The translations under genes and the position numbers were made by a program. Positions 8,089 through 11,751 of a stretch of DNA of 11,751 bases are shown piece by piece; positions within the stretch are counted from its first letter, which is position 1; each line of letters starts with the position of its first letter. This stretch comes from Antrodiella citrinella. Lineage: Eukaryota > Basidiomycota > Agaricomycetes > Polyporales > Steccherinaceae. The stretch lies in NCBI GenBank assembly GCA_004802725.1, contig SGPM01000511.1:2949-14699 (forward strand), given 5' to 3'. The notes under the pieces were generated by a model, which saw only the letters and a program-made list of their open reading frames with translations, did not search any database and was not told the DNA's origin.

Positions 8089-8190
8089 CTCCTGTTCAAT
8101 ATACGAGGTACTTGCCACATAGAACCACTGAACCCTTTGTCTGGACCCCGTTCTCAAACTTGTCCGCCTTCGTTACACTTCGTCGTAACA

Positions 8191-8412
8191 CTATCAGCCT
8201 CCGGGATGACAAAGTCACCTTGGTGCCAGAAATTGCCACTGTTGATGAATTGGGCGAGTTCGTCGCGGTACATGAACCTGTCCTGAGAGAATGCTCTCAA
8301 GATCTGTGCAGCCTCGGCGTCCTGAGGATTGACGTTGCGCTCGTTGTCGGTGAGGTAGCCGGTGTCGACGTCGGTGAGGGTGGATAAGAAGCTGAGGGGG
8401 GAGAGGGGACGC
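8191..8412 (-). pseudogene. Interrupted coding fragment, unidentified protein
   Basis: The minus strand is open through this whole 222-bp interval, which sits between the gypsy LTR and the second LTR-like element. It encodes about 65 plausible residues with mixed composition (segments TDVDTGYLTDNER, FSQDRFMYRDELAQF and NFWHQGDFVIPEAD) and mostly C or G at third codon positions, unlike the retroelement. A pyrimidine-rich stretch ending CTCAG (minus strand, about 8392-8412) could be a 3' splice site, making the rest an exon start. The frame is lost at both boundaries, so insertions appear to have split a host gene whose remainder is not visible. I cannot name the family; an exon of an older transposon is an alternative. 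Confidence 0.45.
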
Positions 8413-8567
8413 TGATGCACCGGACGGGCTCCTAAGCGCGGGAGAACACACCCAACAATGGGAGAACTCCTGGCAGAGGGGTACCACGTAAGGGCATTTG
8501 GGGAGGAGTCGTAGAGGTAGGCCGAGGTACTCGAACATAGAAAGGAGTGTAAGGGAGAGGCCCGAAA

Positions 8568-8635
8568 TAGGTCCGAGAGTGTCCGATGAGGGTCCGATGG
8601 GGGTCCGAGGGGGTCCGGGAGGGTCCAAGATCCGC
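8568..8635 (+). repeat. GGTCCGA-rich short repeat tract
   Basis: GGTCCGA and close variants recur about six times at irregular spacing. The same core opens each unit of the 31-bp minisatellite further along the element, so both may derive from one motif. Confidence 0.5.
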
Positions 8636-8749
8636 GCTAATGGCTCTGGCGAAGTCCGAGATATGAAACTCGGACTTCCCGCGTAGGCAAGGGGATGGCC
8701 TCGGAGGGATCGGACCGTGTTCGAAGGGTAAAACGCGACGAGGGGAACG

Positions 8750-8918
8750 AAGGAAACGCAGGAGAAAACGCAGGAAACGCAAGAAACGCAGTAAAAACGC
8801 AGTAAACGCAAGGAACGCAGTAGAAACGCAGTAAACGCAGGGAACGCAATAGAAGGTGAACGTAGCAATGGGGGACGCAATAGAAAGGTGAACGCAATAA
8901 AACGGAAACGTACGCAGT
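8750..8918 (-). repeat. AACGCA-type short repeat array in copy 2
   Basis: About thirteen copies of AACGCA, mostly AAACGCAG or GAACGCAA, occur at irregular 8-14 base spacing. It corresponds to 6187-6300 in copy 1 but is denser. Confidence 0.7.
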
Positions 8919-9014
8919 AGTCCCGGGACCGCACGCAAGTGCTTCTGACCCTCCGAGTAAGTGGGGGAAAAGGGGCGGGGATCTCTTGTTGTTTTGCTAC
9001 AGTACATGATCGTG

Positions 9015-9024
9015 CTACTTATAG
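9015..9024 (-). promoter_or_regulatory. TATA-type promoter element of LTR copy 2
   Basis: The minus strand reads CTATAAGTAG, identical to copy 1, with CATGTACTGTAG-like sequence just downstream. It lies between the U3 minisatellite and the R/U5 repeat array. Confidence 0.5.
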
Positions 9025-9164
9025 GCCTCGGAAATACCCGAAACATACTCGAAATAGGTACGGAAGCGTCCGACGAAAGTCCGGAGATGTCCGAGTTTCG
9101 TCAAAACTCGAACCGGGACGTCGCAAGAGGGGTTGGAGTGAAAGGGTAGAAGGAAATGAAAGAA

Positions 9165-9457
9165 GTCTGACGCATCGTAGAATCAAATAGAAAGGGTCCG
9201 ACGTATCGTAGAATCGAAGCAGAGAGGTCCGACGTATCGTAGAATCGACTCGAAGAGGTCCGACGCATCGTAAAGCCCGAATCGAAACATCGCAAGAAGA
9301 ACTATAGGGAATGAGTAGAAGGGAGTAGAAGAAGTCCGATGCACCGTAGAATCGAATCGAAGGGGTCCGATGCACCGTAGAATCGTATAGGAAGGGTCCG
9401 ATGTATCGTAGAATCAACTCGAAGAGGTCCGAAGTGCCGCGGAATAATGCTAAAATG
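9165..9457 (+). repeat. 31-bp minisatellite, two blocks of four units
   Basis: Units begin at 9165, 9196, 9227 and 9258, then at 9334, 9365, 9396 and 9427, exactly 31 bases apart within each block. Each opens GTCCGA or a near variant followed by a CGTAGAATC-like core. A 45-base degenerate spacer at 9289-9333 separates the blocks. The array lies upstream of the minus-strand TATA box, where enhancer-type repeats occur in many LTRs. Confidence 0.85.
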
Positions 9458-9503
9458 GTCTCCTATGGGCGTATCCGGTACCAGCGAGCCGTGGGTCTCA
9501 TCA

Positions 9504-9595
9504 CCGCTACTCCCGTGCGTTCCTTCGGAACCTGGGCTCATTGGGTTTTATTGCCGTGATGACATACTGAGCTTTCCCAATTGAGCCCAGTTCCT
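9504..9595. repeat. Spacer with a long imperfect hairpin
   Basis: CTGGGCTCATTGGG (9532-9545) pairs with CCCAATTGAGCCCAG (9576-9590) with one bulged base and a 30-base loop. A shorter GTTCC/GGAAC hairpin sits just before it (about 9519-9531). No gene is seen. It may be the end of an older element. Confidence 0.55.
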
Positions 9596-9945
9596 TGTCA
9601 ACACATCGGAGGTCTGTCGGAGGGTCCGGTTATCTACCCCCTTCAGGAGCTCCGCCCCTTCATTTCCTTTTCTCCGCTTACGTTCCCACCTCCGTTCTTA
9701 CTTACCTTTTCTACGCTCAATGTGTTTTCCTCATGTTCTACCTTTCGTCTCACATGAGGTTTTACTATGAACTCTTATCTACACCACGTTCTACTCGGCT
9801 ACTCCATTTCCGTTCCGCATTCCGTAGCCACTTACTAGAGTAGTATAAAAGGATCATCTGGATGTACATAATTCCNNAGTTCGTAAATTAACGTTATTCC
9901 GTGCTATCATCTCGGGCCTTCCGACCCTCCCCCANATTCCTTACA
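9596..9945 (+). mobile_element. Possible LTR-like sequence with TATA box
   Basis: The stretch begins TGTCAA and ends TTACA, is C/T-rich upstream, and has TATAAAAGG at 9844-9852 about 100 bases before the end, a layout like the gypsy LTR. No target duplication or primer-binding site was found, and the boundaries rest only on TG...CA. It could equally be an ordinary promoter region. Three N bases lie at 9876-9935. Confidence 0.3.
9844..9852 (+). promoter_or_regulatory. TATA box
   Basis: TATAAAAGG is a strong core-promoter match. Its target gene is uncertain because no convincing frame follows. Confidence 0.4.
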
Positions 9946-10350
9946 CTTGAGCTCGATAGCGCGTCACCCACCTCTGTGTGGTGTTCGCGACCTCCGGCCT
10001 TACGCCCGACCGTCGTCACTCCTTCCTCTCCCTCGACTCCTTCTCCCTCGCCCTCCGTTGTTGCGACGTCCGGCTAGTCCGACGGTTGCTCAGCGAACCT
10101 CCCCGAACTTCCTCCCCGCTCCCCGCGTGGACTCCGGCCCTGCTCCGCATCGCCCCATCTACCCTGATCGGAACCTCCGGTACGCCCCCGACGTGCCACA
10201 TCTAACCCCCTCTCGGGACTTCCAGGACCTTCCGCACGGTCTTAACACATAGCGTATACATGTTCATTACAGGTGAGAAGTCATCCTCGCACCTCGGCGC
10301 GTGCCGTATGCCGTGCGCCATACAGTCTCACCAAAACTTATAGGATGTAC
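9946..10350. other. C/T-rich region without a convincing gene
   Basis: The first 300 bases are strongly pyrimidine-rich on the plus strand. The open frame at 9947-10252 starts at TTG and encodes low-complexity Pro/Arg/Leu sequence, so I do not call it. A GGTGAGA/TCTCACC inverted repeat (10272-10278 with 10326-10332) encloses a GC-rich palindromic stretch. Confidence 0.5.
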
Positions 10351-10800
10351 TTAGCCTTCATACAAACATTTTCGTGCCCGTAGTTCCGCTCGAGTAGGTA
10401 GTAGATGTGAATATGTACTCTCTCCGAGCCAATCTGTAGACTTTTGGAGTGTAGCCAGAGAGCATGATATAACCTCTTCAGTGTATAGTGAACTCAATAT
10501 TCTCCTACGTTGTTCCAATGCTTTCAACACAAATGTGGAGCTTTGGAACAGTTCGAACACACAAGAAGCTGAGTATAATATTTCGAAGTACCATAGTACG
10601 CGAGACAAATAAGGCAGGGCGCCAGGTACCAAGTGACTGTTACTAATGGCTGTGACGACGAGAGAGCCTTTGCTGGCGCTTGGGAATATTTTGGATGAAC
10701 GGGGTGATTTCCCGGGGTAAATGCCCCAGACATAGAATGCGGTGACTGGGTGCGGTTCCAGTCTGGGTACGAGACGAAATTTCCTGGCGTATTTTGTGTT
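10351..10800 (-). pseudogene. Downstream part of a MITE-interrupted open frame
   Basis: The minus strand is open from the MITE edge to a TAA at 10351-10353, about 149 codons. The first codons read through the target duplication (Asn-Thr-Lys) in the same phase as the frame on the far side of the MITE. The early part is basic (YARKFRLVPRLEPH), as might follow the zinc-binding segment of the upstream part. The rest is not recognisable. An alternative minus-strand frame (10524-10733) also looks protein-like, so an intron or frameshift cannot be excluded. Coding status is uncertain. Confidence 0.35.
10791..10800. repeat. Left target-site duplication of the MITE
   Basis: ATTTTGTGTT here is repeated exactly at 11375-11384, immediately outside the other terminal inverted repeat. 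Confidence 0.85.
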
Positions 10801-11374
10801 AAAGCCTGTCACGAGTGGATTCGTGAGTTGAGTTGGATCTGAACCCGCGGATCTTTAGGTTTTCAAAAGGCATACTTGGATCTGTACGAGTATTTTATGA
10901 CGAGTCACTTGGATCTGCGGGTTTTATACCCGCGAGTCACAGATCTACCTGTGAGTATTACATATACACAGATAACCCACAAATAACTTCCAAGTACCTG
11001 CAAGTATGTTGACTTTGCGTATATTATATGCATCAGAGAGACTATTTGTATACTGGCTATTGGAATTTGTGTATGTATAAGTCCTATTACAAGTGTTCTG
11101 AAGTTACTATTGACCTTAGTGGGAGGTTTGATTAAATAATGTTGGCCAAAAAATATTACCAGAGTCAATTCAGACCCAACATGTATGACACAAACATGTT
11201 GACGGCTCGACCCACGAGTACCTGTCACCTGTGACATTTTGCAAAAGACATACCCAGAGTTGTGAGGATCCGTGGGAAACAAGTGATTCGGACTCACGAG
11301 TCATGATACTCACAGGTTTTCCCACGGATCTACTCCCAGATACTCCCAGGTGAGTCGGAGTCGTGACAGGCTTT
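10801..11374. mobile_element. MITE, 574 bp, with 14-bp perfect TIRs and 10-bp target duplication
   Basis: The element begins AAAGCCTGTCACGA (10801-10814) and ends with its exact reverse complement (11361-11374). Both ends are flanked by ATTTTGTGTT. It has no transposase frame, so it is non-autonomous. Subterminal regions carry recurring GGATCTG, ACCCGCGG/ACCCGCGAG and GTGAGTC or its inverse, including a GCGGGT-TTTAT-ACCCGC hairpin near 10917-10933. Such subterminal repeats usually bind a transposase. A 10-bp duplication fits Mutator-like elements (9-11 bp) better than hAT (8 bp), although the subterminal motifs also recall hAT. Confidence 0.85.
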
Positions 11375-11384
11375 ATTTTGTGTT
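11375..11384. repeat. Right target-site duplication of the MITE
   Basis: This is an exact copy of 10791-10800 adjoining the right terminal inverted repeat. Confidence 0.85.
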
Positions 11385-11574
11385 GCATTCTACGCAGTAA
11401 AGTACGGCCAGTCTCTGATGCACTAGCATAAGAGCAGGCTTGACGCCACATGCTCTGCATTCTGGGGTGTCGGCGAACGTTGCCTTGAGGTCTGCCACAG
11501 GCTTTCTAGCCTCCCCCAGCGATTGGGCTTGTGGCATGGCACATAGCTTCGTTCGGCTTTCCAAAACAGCGGGA
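11375..11574 (-). pseudogene. Upstream part of the interrupted frame, with a CX2C-X17-CX2C zinc-binding segment
   Basis: The minus strand is open from 11574 to the MITE edge. It encodes a segment with Cys-Arg-Ala-Cys, 17 residues, then Cys-Val-Glu-Cys followed by a basic stretch. That spacing is the one used by GATA-type zinc fingers, but the usual TP-W-R residues in the loop are absent, so the relation is tentative. The first in-frame ATG is at about residue 10 of the visible part. On the upstream side the frame is open exactly to 11574, where an LTR-like sequence starts; the first in-frame stop (11577-11579) lies inside it. The gene therefore appears broken by two insertions. Confidence 0.45.
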
Positions 11575-11751
11575 TGTTACAGTTTTCTCTTTACTTCTCC
11601 TATTTTCCTTTCGACAAGACCCCTCTTTGGACTTACCTGTATTACTCCTGGACTTTAACCCCTTTTCAAGATTCTTTCACATTCCATGACTCTTTCTCCA
11701 TAGTTATCATTCTTATTTAGATATCCCTTGATTTCCTTGCACATGACCTCG
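11575..11751 (+). mobile_element. Start of another LTR-like sequence, running off the window
   Basis: TGTTACA followed by a long C/T-rich stretch (TTTTCTC, CTCCTATTTTCC) closely resembles the first 45 bases of the gypsy LTR at 7821. The 177 visible bases contain no gene. The base composition changes at 11575 relative to the coding-like sequence before it. The far end, target duplication and TATA box are outside the window, so a related LTR is likely but unproved. Confidence 0.45.

Larger units (their letters stand above)
1..8190 (+). mobile_element. Ty3/gypsy chromovirus LTR retrotransposon (5' LTR truncated by window edge)
   Basis: The first 23 bases are identical to the last 23 of the LTR at 7821-8190, which defines both element ends in view. 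Between them come, in order, a primer-binding site, Gag with a zinc knuckle, protease, reverse transcriptase, RNase H, integrase, a chromodomain, two unassigned frames and a polypurine tract. Integrase after RNase H gives the Ty3/gypsy order, and the C-terminal chromodomain places it among chromoviruses. A 1.1-kb LTR-like element (5721-6821) is nested inside. Removing it with a 4-bp target duplication and adding the 347 missing LTR bases gives about 7.4 kb. The Pol frame change and the insert suggest this copy is not autonomous, although some damage may be base-calling artefact. Confidence 0.95.
7821..8190 (+). repeat. 3' LTR of the gypsy element (370 bp)
   Basis: The LTR starts TGTTAC after the polypurine tract and ends GTAACA, a perfect 6-bp terminal inverted repeat. 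Its final 23 bases equal 1-23. U3 is about 230-260 bp and C/T-rich, a TATA box sits at 8048-8054, and U5 ends at 8190. The next five bases, CTATC, would be the target duplication, but the left flank is outside the window. There are no N bases. Confidence 0.95.
8413..9503 (-). mobile_element. LTR-like element, copy 2 (probable solo LTR, 1091 bp)
   Basis: This element has the same termini as copy 1 (TGATG...CATCA), nearly the same length and the same order of conserved blocks, but is clearly diverged. Flanks are ACGC and CCGC, three of four bases alike. The minus-strand TATA box at 9015-9024 divides it into a U3 of about 480 bp and an R/U5 of about 600 bp. U3 is expanded by 31-bp tandem repeats. 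The R/U5 part carries AACGCA repeats and GGTCCGA-rich sequence (8568-8635). Long minus-strand open frames here are low-complexity artefacts of these repeats. Confidence 0.7.

Noticed and set aside
7821..8190. Gypsy LTR as a solo LTR
   Set aside because: The five bases on its two sides (GGTAA and CTATC) differ, a polypurine tract precedes it, and its end matches 1-23.
8215..8934. Long minus-strand open frame rich in Phe, Leu, Arg and Val-Ser
   Set aside because: It runs across the boundary into LTR copy 2 and its sequence is a translation of the AACGCA array, not a protein.
9165..9457. CRISPR-like array
   Set aside because: The units repeat along their whole 31 bases without unique spacers, which is a minisatellite, and the DNA is eukaryotic in character.
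5721..9503. The two 1.1-kb repeats as the paired LTRs of one element
   Set aside because: The interval between them contains the end of the gypsy element, its polypurine tract and its LTR boundary, and the copies are strongly diverged; two independent insertions fit better.
9480..9545. tRNA-like or SINE head near the TTCGGAACC segment
   Set aside because: The short hairpin does not fit a cloverleaf and no A-box/B-box pair was found.
9947..10252. Plus-strand Pro/Arg-rich open frame after the 9844 TATA box
   Set aside because: It has a TTG start, low complexity, and lies in C/T-rich DNA that keeps several frames open by composition.

Overview
The window looks like repeat-rich DNA from a filamentous fungus, most likely a mushroom-type basidiomycete; that assignment is inference. 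It is dominated by a Ty3/gypsy LTR retrotransposon of the chromovirus lineage, surrounded and interrupted by other transposable elements and small host-gene remnants. No tRNA, rRNA or CRISPR array was seen. Scattered N bases, mostly single, occur in the retroelement, with dense clusters at 2744-2805 and 5688-5720.

Layout: 1-23 is the end of a 5' LTR that is cut by the window edge. 26-35 is a primer-binding site complementary to the predicted start of the element's own RNA (8081-8090), so self-priming as in Tf1/sushi-type elements is likely. A Gag frame (101-1549) carries a capsid-like region and a zinc knuckle and ends at a run of T residues next to its stop. Pol follows in the -1 frame as protease and reverse transcriptase (1546-2829), then, after a frame change in an N-rich tract, reverse transcriptase, RNase H, integrase and a C-terminal chromodomain (2726-5389). 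Pol is followed by two frames I cannot name: a small single-membrane-segment protein (from 5414) and a 277-residue coiled-coil/basic protein (6946-7779). A polypurine tract and a 370-bp 3' LTR (7821-8190) close the element. With the missing LTR added and the nested insert removed, its length is about 7.4 kb.

The membrane-protein frame is interrupted by an approximately 1.1-kb LTR-like element in minus orientation (5721-6821; TGATG...CATCA). A second, diverged copy of that family lies outside the gypsy element at 8413-9503 and contains a 31-bp minisatellite upstream of its TATA box. Between the gypsy LTR and that copy is a 222-bp minus-strand coding-like fragment (8191-8412), probably host exon sequence broken by the insertions.

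The right third (9504-11751) holds a hairpin, a TATA-bearing LTR-like stretch (about 9596-9945), C/T-rich sequence without a convincing gene, and a minus-strand open frame (11574 to 10351) split by a 574-bp MITE (10801-11374; 14-bp perfect terminal inverted repeats, 10-bp target duplication). The frame matches on both sides of the MITE. At 11575 another LTR-like sequence begins and runs off the window. The whole is a nested transposon graveyard in which several insertions can be ordered in time.
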